This document shows, piece by piece, positions 31,243-38,679 of a stretch of 43,098 nucleotides of DNA. Location: NCBI GenBank assembly GCA_910579685.1, contig CAJTVN010000035.1, positions 1-43,098 on the forward strand. Reading direction: 5' to 3'. The position numbers were made by a program, and so were the translations under genes. Position 1 is the stretch's first letter. Each line of letters starts with the position of its first letter. The stretch is from an uncultured Lachnospiraceae bacterium (lineage in GTDB: Bacteria; Bacillota; Clostridia; Lachnospirales; Lachnospiraceae). The notes under the pieces are model-generated. The model was not told the DNA's origin. It was given only the letters and a program-made list of their open reading frames with translations, and ran no database searches.

Positions 31243-32395
31243 GAACAGAAATCCCTTATTTGTGCTGAGCATCAGCCATAAACAGGCTCCGGTACAGATC
31301 CGCAGCCAGTTTGCCTTTGACCGGGAACAGACGGAGGACTTCCTTGCCCGGATGCGGGGGATAGAGGGCGTGTGGGGTGCGGTTCTGGTGTCCACCTGCA
31401 ACCGTACGGAGGTTTATTATTCCGGGGATGCGTCTGCAGGCGATGCGGTTCAGAGACTTCTTGCGGATGCAAAGGGTGCGGATATTCATGTACTGCGCAG
31501 ATTTTTCAGAAGCTACCAGGGAGAGAGGGCGGTCATCCATCTTTTCCGGGTGGCGGCAGGACTGGATTCCAGGGTGCTGGGAGAGGACGAAATCCTGGGG
31601 CAGATCCGTGACGCCTATAACACGGCCTGCGGGGCGCATGCTGCGGATTATTACATCCATGCGCTTTTTCAGCGTGCCCTGGGCTGTGCAAAGCAGATTA
31701 AGACAAAGACCTGCCTGTCCAAATCCTCGGTCTCTATTGCGACCTTAAGCGCCAGCGAGGCGGCGCACTTTAAGGAGGGCGTCAAAAGGGTGCTTTTGCT
31801 GGGAGCCACCGGCCAGATGGGAGGCCTGATCGCAAAGAACCTTTCCGCAAGAGGGGATATCGAGCTCGTTGCCGCCGTGCGCAGACACTGCCGGATTTCG
31901 CTTCCGGAGGGTGTAAGAGAGATTGCCTATGAAGAGCGGTACCATTATATCGATCAGGCGGATGTGGTGATAAGCGCAACGGCAAGCCCTCATTATACGA
32001 TTACCTACGAGGCATGCAGGGATGCGGTGAGAACGGAAAAAGAGAGGCTCTTTCTGGACATTGCGGTTCCAAGGGATATGGATCCGGATCTTGTCCTGCT
32101 GGAGGGGGCCAGCCTGAAAAATATTGATTTTTTTGAGAAAACGGCAATTGACCATGACGGCCAGAAGAAGGAGGGAAAACGGCAGGCGGAGGATTTGATC
32201 CGGATCCAGTGCCAGGAGGCGGAAAAAGACCTTGTCTTTCACGGTTTTCTTCCCCTTCTGGAAGATTTTACACGGCAGATCGAGGGAAAAAGCGCAAGAC
32301 AGCTGTTTTACCTTCTTAAAGACTGCGCCGGCGCCGGGGAGCTTCGCACCCTTCTTGCAGTCAGCAAAAGGCTTATGGAGGAGCAGGAGAACTGA
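31235..32395 (+). CDS. hemA: Glutamyl-tRNA reductase
   Basis: 386 residues. It reduces Glu-tRNA to glutamate-1-semialdehyde with NADPH, the first committed step of the C5 tetrapyrrole route. The catalytic Cys55 is in VLVSTCNRTEVY; SRVLGEDEILGQIRDAYNTA, KTCLSKSSVSIATLSASEAA and VLLLGATGQMGGLIAKNL (NADPH site) are all present, as is FLDIAVPRDMDPDL. Slightly short against the usual ~420, from a shorter C-terminal dimerisation helix. First tetrapyrrole gene in the operon, 16 bases before the precorrin-2 dehydrogenase. Confidence 0.96.
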   Translation: MVENRNPLFVLSISHKQAPVQIRSQFAFDREQTEDFLARMRGIEGVWGAVLVSTCNRTEVYYSGDASAGDAVQRLLADAKGADIHVLRRFFRSYQGERAVIHLFRVAAGLDSRVLGEDEILGQIRDAYNTACGAHAADYYIHALFQRALGCAKQIKTKTCLSKSSVSIATLSASEAAHFKEGVKRVLLLGATGQMGGLIAKNLSARGDIELVAAVRRHCRISLPEGVREIAYEERYHYIDQADVVISATASPHYTITYEACRDAVRTEKERLFLDIAVPRDMDPDLVLLEGASLKNIDFFEKTAIDHDGQKKEGKRQAEDLIRIQCQEAEKDLVFHGFLPLLEDFTRQIEGKSARQLFYLLKDCAGAGELRTLLAVSKRLMEEQEN

Positions 32396-32411
32396 GACGG
32401 AAAGGAGAACC

Positions 32412-33071
32412 ATGGCATATTTTCCACTGTTTATTTCCCTGGAGGGATTGCCCTGCCTGGTCATCGGAGGCGGGAGGGTGGCCCTTCGAAAGATCAGGAC
32501 GTTAAGTGAGTTCGGGGCGCAGATCACGGTGGTGGCACCGGAGATCCTTCCGGAGCTGGAAGCCCTTTCAGGCCTTCGGCTGATCAGGAGGCGGTTTGAG
32601 GAAAAGGATCTGGAGCATATGTCCCTGGTGTTTGCCGCATCCTCCGACCAGGAATGCAACCGCAAAGCGGCGCGGCTGGCAAGAAAAAAGGGCATCCGGG
32701 TCAATGCGGCGGATCTTCCGGAGGAATGCGATTTCTTTTTCCCTGCGCTGGTAAAGCGGGGGGATGTGACGGTGGGAATCAGTACCGGAGGAAGAAGCCC
32801 GGCGGTTGCGGCAGGGGTGAGAGCGCAGATCGAGCAGACGCTTGCGGAGGATTTGACCGAGTTTTCACAGCAGATGGGCGATATGCGGAAAAAGATCATG
32901 GAAAGCGGAGCGTGTGCGAAAGGCCATACCGGGTATCAGCGCAGAATAAAGGAGTATTTTGAAAAATATGAGGACGGTGAAAGTGGGAACAAGGACCAGT
33001 GCGCTTGCGCTGGAACAGACGAGACGGGTCATCCTTTCAATGAAAAGCAGGGCGCCGGAGCTGGAATTTGA
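32412..33071 (+). CDS. Precorrin-2 dehydrogenase/sirohydrochlorin ferrochelatase (SirC/Met8/CysG-N type)
   Basis: 219 residues, AAAGGAGAACC before the ATG. It oxidises precorrin-2 to sirohydrochlorin with NAD+, and in bifunctional members inserts iron to make siroheme. The NAD site is LPCLVIGGGRVALRKIRTLS, with VTVVAPEI, LVFAASSDQECN and GISTGGRSPAVAAGVRAQIE. The C-terminal ~35 residues (after RIKEYFEKYEDG) are low-complexity and are encoded by DNA that also encodes the start of HemC in another frame, so they are probably not functional sequence. Whether ferrochelatase activity is present cannot be told. Confidence 0.9.
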   Translation: MAYFPLFISLEGLPCLVIGGGRVALRKIRTLSEFGAQITVVAPEILPELEALSGLRLIRRRFEEKDLEHMSLVFAASSDQECNRKAARLARKKGIRVNAADLPEECDFFFPALVKRGDVTVGISTGGRSPAVAAGVRAQIEQTLAEDLTEFSQQMGDMRKKIMESGACAKGHTGYQRRIKEYFEKYEDGESGNKDQCACAGTDETGHPFNEKQGAGAGI

Positions 33072-33849
33072 GCTGGTGCCCCTGAAAACCAGGGGAGATA
33101 AGCTCCTTGACGTTTCCCTTGCCGGGTTTGGCGGAAAAGGGGCCTTTGTGACGGAATTTCATAAGGCGCTTTTTGACGGTGCGATTGATATTGCCGTGCA
33201 CAGCGCCAAGGATGTGCCCTGGCAGCTGCCTGACGGGCTGGATTTGTGGGCATCTCTGGAAAGGGGAGATGCCAGGGACGTGCTCCTTGTAAAGAAGGGG
33301 CAGGATCCTGATAAGATGAAGGTGGTGGGAACCGCAAGCCCGAGAAGGGAACTCCAGATCCGGGAGCTTTTTCCGGTGCAGTGCAGGCTGCTTCGGGGTA
33401 ATGTGCCCACCCGGATCGAGAAACTGAAAAAGGACGATTACGACGGAATTCTTCTTGCGGCCGCAGGCCTGGAGCGCCTTGGCCTGACCCGTGACGAGGA
33501 GCTGGACTACCGGTATTTTACGGTGGACGAGATGATTCCAGCCCCGGGCCAGGGAATTATCGTGGTGGAGGGCCGTAAGGAGGATCCGCTGAGGGAGCTT
33601 TTTGAGGAAATCTGCGACCGGAAATCCTTTATGGAGCTGGAGGTGGAATGGTTTCTGTTAAGGCGGCTTCGGGCGGGCTGTCATGAGCCCACGGGCGTTT
33701 TCGCCAGGATTGATGGTGAAAAAATGGTTATCCGTCTTTTGGCAGAGAGCGGCGGCAGGACGAGGCGGGGAAAGCTGGAAGGGCCTGTGAGCGAGCGGTT
33801 TTCCCTGGCAGAGCGGCTGATTGACGAAACGCAGAGCTGCGGCAGATAA
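32968..33849 (+). CDS. hemC: Hydroxymethylbilane synthase (porphobilinogen deaminase)
   Basis: 293 residues from MRTVKVGTRT; a TTG at 32959 is in frame and closer to AAAGGAG, so the true start is not certain. It polymerises four porphobilinogens. VGTRTSALALEQTRRVI, GGKGAFVTEFHKALFDGAID, AVHSAKDVPWQLPDGL and TASPRRELQIRELFP are the family blocks; the dipyrromethane cofactor binds the Cys of LRAGCHEPTGVFA. It overlaps the preceding gene by 104 bases in a different frame. The protein is slightly shorter than the ~310 norm. Confidence 0.95.
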   Translation: MRTVKVGTRTSALALEQTRRVILSMKSRAPELEFELVPLKTRGDKLLDVSLAGFGGKGAFVTEFHKALFDGAIDIAVHSAKDVPWQLPDGLDLWASLERGDARDVLLVKKGQDPDKMKVVGTASPRRELQIRELFPVQCRLLRGNVPTRIEKLKKDDYDGILLAAAGLERLGLTRDEELDYRYFTVDEMIPAPGQGIIVVEGRKEDPLRELFEEICDRKSFMELEVEWFLLRRLRAGCHEPTGVFARIDGEKMVIRLLAESGGRTRRGKLEGPVSERFSLAERLIDETQSCGR

Positions 33850-33864
33850 AGAGCATGGTTATGT

Positions 33865-33939
33865 CAGGTGAGGCGAAGAGCGGCGGCAGGTAAAACGCAG
33901 GATGTGCAGGTGAGGTGAAGTCATGACAGGTGAGACGGG
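33865..33939 (+). repeat. Direct repeats at the start of the cobA/hemD gene
   Basis: CAGGTGAGGCGAAG (33865-33878) and CAGGTGAGGTGAAG (33907-33920) are 42 bases apart, and a third CAGGTGAG begins the cobA/hemD coding region (33927). The first copy is preceded by ATGT, giving an 10-codon frame (ATG 33861 to TAA 33893) that resembles a duplicated gene start. Confidence 0.5.
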
Positions 33940-35521
33940 AAGGGTATATCTGGTGGGGGCCGGGCCCGGAGACGAAGGGCTTCTTACGAAAAGAGGCGGG
34001 GAGCTTTTGAAAAAGGCGCAGGTCCTTCTCTATGACAGGCTGGTGGATCCGAGGCTTCTTTGCCGGGTATCGGAGGACTGCGAGCGGATCTTTGTGGGGA
34101 AGGATGCCGGAAATCACCGGGTTTCCCAAAAACAGATCAATGAACTGCTGGTGAAAAAGGCAAGGGAGGGCAGGTGCGTGGTGCGCCTAAAGGGCGGCGA
34201 TCCCTTTGTTTTTGGCCGGGGCGGGGAGGAGGTTCTTGCCCTTGAGAAGGAAGGGATTCCCTATGAGGTGGTGCCGGGCGTCACCTCGGCGGTGGCCGCT
34301 CTTGCTGCGGCGGGGATTCCCGTCACGCACAGAAACACGGCCAGAAGCTTTCATGTGATCACCGCCCATACGGCGAAAGGCGCTGCCAAGAGCGGTTCTT
34401 TGACCGGGGCGGACGGAGTGGAAGACGCAAAGGGCCGTTTTGTGCCTTACGGGGCGCTGGAGGGGACACTGGTGTTTTTGATGGGCGTGGGAGAGCTTCC
34501 CGCTCTTGTGGAGCAGCTTCTTCTGGGAGGAAAAAGCAAGGACACCCCGGCCGCCCTGGTGGAACGGGGAACCACCATAAGGCAGAGAAGGATCAACGGG
34601 ACTCTGGAAACCATTGTAAAGAGGGCCGGTGAGTATGGAGTAAAGCCGCCCGCCGTTTTCGTGGTGGGAGAGGCGGCCAAATTTCACCTGCTCTCCCGGG
34701 AATGGCCTCTTTCCGGGCGAAGGATCGGGGTTACGGGAACCCCCGCTATGGCAGAAAAGGTGGCGGATGCGCTTAAGGAGCTGGGAGCCCGGGTATATGC
34801 GGCGCCCTGTCTTAAGATTGTTCCCACAAAGGCTCTGGAAGTGAGAAATCCAGATTACGGGGAGTTTTCCTGGCTTGTGTTTACCAGTGCGAATGGGGTG
34901 GAGCAGTTTTTCGAGCAGCTAAAGGCCATGGGGAAAGATTGCAGGGCATTAGCTTTTTGTAAGTTTGCCGTAATCGGGCCGGGCACCGGGCAGGCGCTCT
35001 GGCACAGAGGTTTTCGGGCGGATTATATGCCGGAGCGCTATACGGTGGAGGCACTGGCAGAGGGAACGGCGGCTTTGGCAGGCAGGGGAGATCGGTTTCT
35101 TTCCCTGCGCTCCGAAAAGGCCTCCTGCGAGCTTACCGAAATCTGGGAGAGAGCCGGGATCGCCTGTGAAGATCTGGGAATCTATGAGACCGCGGCGGAT
35201 GACGAGCTGGCAGATCTGCTCTGGCGGCAGATGGACGTGCTGGATACCCTTACCTTTGCCAGCGCCTCTGGCGTGAAGGCCTTTTTGGATGCGGGGGAGC
35301 GGTATCGCAAAGACTGCGGAGAGGACGGCGGGCGGCAGAGGGAGATCTTTGCCCTGGGCGGGCCTTTTCCCCAGAGGCTGGTCTGTATCGGCCATAAGAC
35401 CGAGGAGGCGTTGAAGGAAGGGCTGCCCGGGGAACTGTGGAACAGAATCCGGACGGCAGAGGAATATACGGCCCGGGGGCTGGTGGAGGCCTGCCTGGGC
35501 GGAAAGGGAGGATTTCTATGA
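33923..35521 (+). CDS. cobA/hemD: Fused uroporphyrinogen-III C-methyltransferase/uroporphyrinogen-III synthase
   Basis: 532 residues with two enzymes. The CobA/SUMT domain (1-250) has YLVGAGPGDEGLLTKRGGEL, VLLYDRLVDPRLL, VRLKGGDPFVFGRGGEE and PGVTSAVAALAAAGIPVTHR; it methylates uroporphyrinogen III twice to precorrin-2. The HemD domain (about 260-525) has RRIGVTGTPAMAEKVADALK, WLVFTSANGVEQFFEQL and LTFASASGVKAFLDAG; it closes hydroxymethylbilane to uroporphyrinogen III. The fusion channels product directly to the siroheme/cobalamin branch and is common in Clostridia. AGGTGAGGTGAAG before the ATG serves as ribosome site. The stop overlaps hemB. Confidence 0.95.
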   Translation: MTGETGRVYLVGAGPGDEGLLTKRGGELLKKAQVLLYDRLVDPRLLCRVSEDCERIFVGKDAGNHRVSQKQINELLVKKAREGRCVVRLKGGDPFVFGRGGEEVLALEKEGIPYEVVPGVTSAVAALAAAGIPVTHRNTARSFHVITAHTAKGAAKSGSLTGADGVEDAKGRFVPYGALEGTLVFLMGVGELPALVEQLLLGGKSKDTPAALVERGTTIRQRRINGTLETIVKRAGEYGVKPPAVFVVGEAAKFHLLSREWPLSGRRIGVTGTPAMAEKVADALKELGARVYAAPCLKIVPTKALEVRNPDYGEFSWLVFTSANGVEQFFEQLKAMGKDCRALAFCKFAVIGPGTGQALWHRGFRADYMPERYTVEALAEGTAALAGRGDRFLSLRSEKASCELTEIWERAGIACEDLGIYETAADDELADLLWRQMDVLDTLTFASASGVKAFLDAGERYRKDCGEDGGRQREIFALGGPFPQRLVCIGHKTEEALKEGLPGELWNRIRTAEEYTARGLVEACLGGKGGFL

Positions 35522-36498
35522 AAAACAGACTGCGGAGGCTGCGGGTGAATGAGACCATGCGGCGGCTTGTGCGGGAGAATACCGTGCAGGTGCAGGATCT
35601 TATTTATCCGATTTTTGTCAGAGAGGGAAAGAACATCAAAAATCCGGTGGAATCCATGCCGGGGATTTGCCAGTATTCCCCAGACCGCCTTCCCGAGGAG
35701 CTTGAGCGGGTGAAGGACAGCGGGATTCCGGGGGTTCTGCTGTTTGGAATTCCCGCCCGCAAGGACGAGCAGGGAAGCGGGGCCTATGACGAGCGGGGAG
35801 TGGTACAGGAGGCCGTGCGCCTGATCAAGAGTAAGTACCCCGGGCTTTTGGTGATTGCGGACGTATGTCTTTGCGAGTATACCTCCCATGGACATTGCGG
35901 CCTGGTGGATGCGGACAGCGGCAGGGTGCTCAATGACGAGACGCTGCCGCTTCTTTCGAGAATGGCGGTTTCCCTGGCGCAGGCCGGTGCGGATGTGATC
36001 GCCCCCAGCGATATGATGGACGGAAGGGTGGGAGCCATCCGCAAGGCACTGGATGAGGCGGGCTTTCAGGAGCGGGCGATCCTGGCCTACAGCGCCAAAT
36101 TCGCATCCGCATACTACTCGCCTTTCCGGGATGCGGCCCATAGCGCCCCGGGCTTCGGGGACAGAAAGACCTACCAGATGGATCCCGCAAACGGCAGGGA
36201 GGCCATGCGGGAGATCGAGGAGGATATCCGGGAGGGCGCCGATATGATTATGGTAAAACCGGCTCTTTCTTATCTGGATGTGGTGAAGGAGGCGTCCCTG
36301 CGTTTTGAGCAGCCCCTTGCCGTCTATAACGTAAGCGGGGAATATTCCATGGTAAAGGCGGCAGCGGCGGCGGGCTTTATCGATGAGAAGCGGATTGTGA
36401 TGGAAAACATGACGGCCATGAAGCGGGCCGGAGCGAAGATTATCCTATCCTACCACGCTCTGGACGTGGCCGGATGGCTTGGGCAGGAGGAATTTTGA
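35518..36498 (+). CDS. hemB: Delta-aminolevulinic acid dehydratase (porphobilinogen synthase)
   Basis: 326 residues, ATG overlapping the previous stop, GGGAGG upstream. It condenses two aminolevulinates to porphobilinogen. The zinc site is the three-Cys type: ADVCLCEYTSHGHCGLVD. The two Schiff-base lysines lie in LAYSAKFASAYYSPF and MIMVKPALSYLDVVKEA. PSDMMDGRVGAIRKALDEAG and AVYNVSGEYSMVKAAA are further blocks. Length matches the family. Confidence 0.97.
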   Translation: MKNRLRRLRVNETMRRLVRENTVQVQDLIYPIFVREGKNIKNPVESMPGICQYSPDRLPEELERVKDSGIPGVLLFGIPARKDEQGSGAYDERGVVQEAVRLIKSKYPGLLVIADVCLCEYTSHGHCGLVDADSGRVLNDETLPLLSRMAVSLAQAGADVIAPSDMMDGRVGAIRKALDEAGFQERAILAYSAKFASAYYSPFRDAAHSAPGFGDRKTYQMDPANGREAMREIEEDIREGADMIMVKPALSYLDVVKEASLRFEQPLAVYNVSGEYSMVKAAAAAGFIDEKRIVMENMTAMKRAGAKIILSYHALDVAGWLGQEEF

Positions 36499-36499
36499 G

Positions 36500-37780
36500 A
36501 TGAAAGAGGAACGGTCAGAGGCTTTGTGGAACCAGGCGAAAAAGCGGATGCCGGGAGGGGTGAACAGTCCGGTCAGGGCTTACGGCGCCGTGGGCAGAAT
36601 CCCCCGTTTTATCCAGTCAGCAAGCGGGTCCAAAATCGTGGATGCGGACGGAAACGAGTATATCGACTATGTATGTTCCTTCGGTCCCGGAATTCTCGGC
36701 CACGCCCATCCTGCCGTTGTCGAGGCCGTGCAGAAGGCCTGTGCGGGCGGGCTGAGCTTTGGCGCACCCACGCAGAGGGAGGTGGAGCTGGCGGAGCTCA
36801 TCAGCCGTATGATGCCCGCCGTGGAGATGCTGCGTCTTGTGAACTCCGGCACGGAGGCGGTGATGAGCGCCATCCGGGCAGCGAGAGGCTTTACCGGCCG
36901 GGACAAAATTGTCAAATTCCGGGGCTGTTACCACGGGCACAGCGACGCTCTTCTGGTGAAGGCCGGATCCGGGGCGCTCACCACGTCGGTGCCGGACAGC
37001 GCAGGGGTTCCCGCGGACTACACGAAAAACACGCTGGTTGCGGATTACAACGATCCGGAATCGGTGGAGCGGCTGTTTGGGGAAAATCCGGGAGAGATTG
37101 CGGCCCTGGTGGTGGAGCCGGTTGCGGCGAACATGGGCGTGGTGCTTCCTAAGGAGGGGTTCCTTCCCTTTCTTCGGCAAATCACGCAGGACAAAGGGGC
37201 GCTTCTCATCTTTGACGAGGTGATCACGGGATTTCGGCTCGGCCCCGGGGGTGCGCAGGAGTACTATAAAGTGCGGCCTGACCTTACCACCCTTGGGAAG
37301 ATCATAGGCGGGGGAATGCCCATCGGGGCTTACGGCGGAAGAAGGGATATTATGGAGATGGTATCGCCCCTGGGGCCGGTTTACCAGGCGGGGACCCTCT
37401 CCGGGAATCCGGTTGCCACGGCGGCCGGGATTGCCACGCTCACACAGCTGCAGGAGCACCCGGAAATCTATGAGGAGCTTGATCGGAAGGGCGCCCTGCT
37501 TGCAGACGCCATGCGAAAGGCTTTTGGAAGGGCGGTGTCGGTCAATCAGATCGGTTCACTGATCGGCCTCTTTTTCATGGAGCGGGAGGCGACGGATCAG
37601 GAGAGCGTCCTTATGGCGGACACCGGGCGGTATGCGGACTATTTCAGCTACATGTTAGATCACGGGATTTATCTTGCGCCCTCCCAGTTTGAGGCAATGT
37701 TTGTCAGTGCGGCACACAGCCGGGAGGATCTTGCGAAAACCTGCCAGGCCCTGGACGGATATGCACGGAGCCTGCGCTGA
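36500..37780 (+). CDS. hemL: Glutamate-1-semialdehyde 2,1-aminomutase
   Basis: 426 residues from MKEERSEALW, one base after the hemB stop, with GGCAGGAGG upstream. It converts the HemA product to 5-aminolevulinate using PLP/PMP. KRMPGGVNSPVRAYGAVGRI, NSGTEAVMSAIRAARGFTGR, KFRGCYHGHSDALLVKAGSG, LIFDEVITGFRLGPGGAQEY and the PLP lysine in TTLGKIIGGGMPIGAYGG are all standard. Together with hemA it gives the complete C5 route, so the cluster makes its own aminolevulinate. Confidence 0.97.
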   Translation: MKEERSEALWNQAKKRMPGGVNSPVRAYGAVGRIPRFIQSASGSKIVDADGNEYIDYVCSFGPGILGHAHPAVVEAVQKACAGGLSFGAPTQREVELAELISRMMPAVEMLRLVNSGTEAVMSAIRAARGFTGRDKIVKFRGCYHGHSDALLVKAGSGALTTSVPDSAGVPADYTKNTLVADYNDPESVERLFGENPGEIAALVVEPVAANMGVVLPKEGFLPFLRQITQDKGALLIFDEVITGFRLGPGGAQEYYKVRPDLTTLGKIIGGGMPIGAYGGRRDIMEMVSPLGPVYQAGTLSGNPVATAAGIATLTQLQEHPEIYEELDRKGALLADAMRKAFGRAVSVNQIGSLIGLFFMEREATDQESVLMADTGRYADYFSYMLDHGIYLAPSQFEAMFVSAAHSREDLAKTCQALDGYARSLR

Positions 37781-37834
37781 AGCTTTGGCGGAAGCGTGGT
37801 CAATTGTGAAGGCAGGGTAAGGAGTAAGGAGAAG

Positions 37835-38668
37835 ATGAGTAATATCAAGGCACAGGATGTGGAACGCAGCATTGTAAAAAAGTTCCGCAAGGAAATCTGG
37901 AGAAAATTCACAAAGGCCATCAACGAGTATGAGATGATACAGGACGGTGACAGGATTGCGGTCTGCATTTCCGGCGGAAAGGATTCCATGCTTATGGCCA
38001 AGCTGTTCCAGGAGCTGTGGCGTCATGGCAGACAGAACTTTGAACTGAAATTCCTGGTCATGAACCCCGGCTACAATGAAGAAAATTATGAGAACATTCT
38101 GCGAAATGCCCAGCGGCTGAACGTGCCTGTCACCGTGTTTCACACGGAGATCTTTGACACGGTGGCGGACATCACGGATTCCCCCTGTTATCTGTGTGCG
38201 CGGATGCGCCGGGGGTATCTCTACAGCAATGCCAGGGAGCTTGGCTGCAATAAAATAGCGCTGGGGCATCATTATGATGATGTGATCGAGACTATTCTGA
38301 TGGGCATGCTCTACGGCGGGCAGGTGCAGACCATGATGCCAAAGCTTCACAGCACCAATTTTGAGGGAATGGAGCTGATCCGGCCCCTGTATCTGATCCG
38401 GGAGGAGGATATCATCCGGTGGATGCATTATAACGAGCTGCGCTTTATCCAGTGTGCCTGCCGGTTCACGGAGAATCTGGCCAGCGGCACGGGGGATTCC
38501 AAGCGGGCCGAAATAAAGGAGCTGATCCGGGAACTGTCCCGGAAAAGCCCCTTTATCGAGAGCAATATTTTCCGCAGCGTGGAAAACGTGAATTTAAGTA
38601 CGGTGATTGCCTACAAGAAGGATGGCGTCAAACACCATTTTCTTGACGGGTACGATTCCAGGGGATAG
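37835..38668 (+). CDS. TtcA-like PP-loop tRNA 2-thiocytidine (or related) sulfurtransferase
   Basis: 277 residues from MSNIKAQDVE (AAGGAGTAAGGAG upstream). ATP-pyrophosphatase P-loop SGGKDS at 46-51; SPCYLCARMRRGYLY gives the CxxC that binds a 4Fe-4S cluster together with the Cys pair in FIQCACRFTEN; GHHYDDVIETILMGMLYGGQ is the TtcA/TilS-type motif. These enzymes use Fe-S-bound sulfide to thiolate tRNA (s2C32 in TtcA). The group found in Clostridia has not all been tested. It lies 54 bases after hemL and ends only 11 bases from the convergent GH127 gene. Confidence 0.87.
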   Translation: MSNIKAQDVERSIVKKFRKEIWRKFTKAINEYEMIQDGDRIAVCISGGKDSMLMAKLFQELWRHGRQNFELKFLVMNPGYNEENYENILRNAQRLNVPVTVFHTEIFDTVADITDSPCYLCARMRRGYLYSNARELGCNKIALGHHYDDVIETILMGMLYGGQVQTMMPKLHSTNFEGMELIRPLYLIREEDIIRWMHYNELRFIQCACRFTENLASGTGDSKRAEIKELIRELSRKSPFIESNIFRSVENVNLSTVIAYKKDGVKHHFLDGYDSRG

Positions 38669-38679
38669 GGCGGGCGTGG

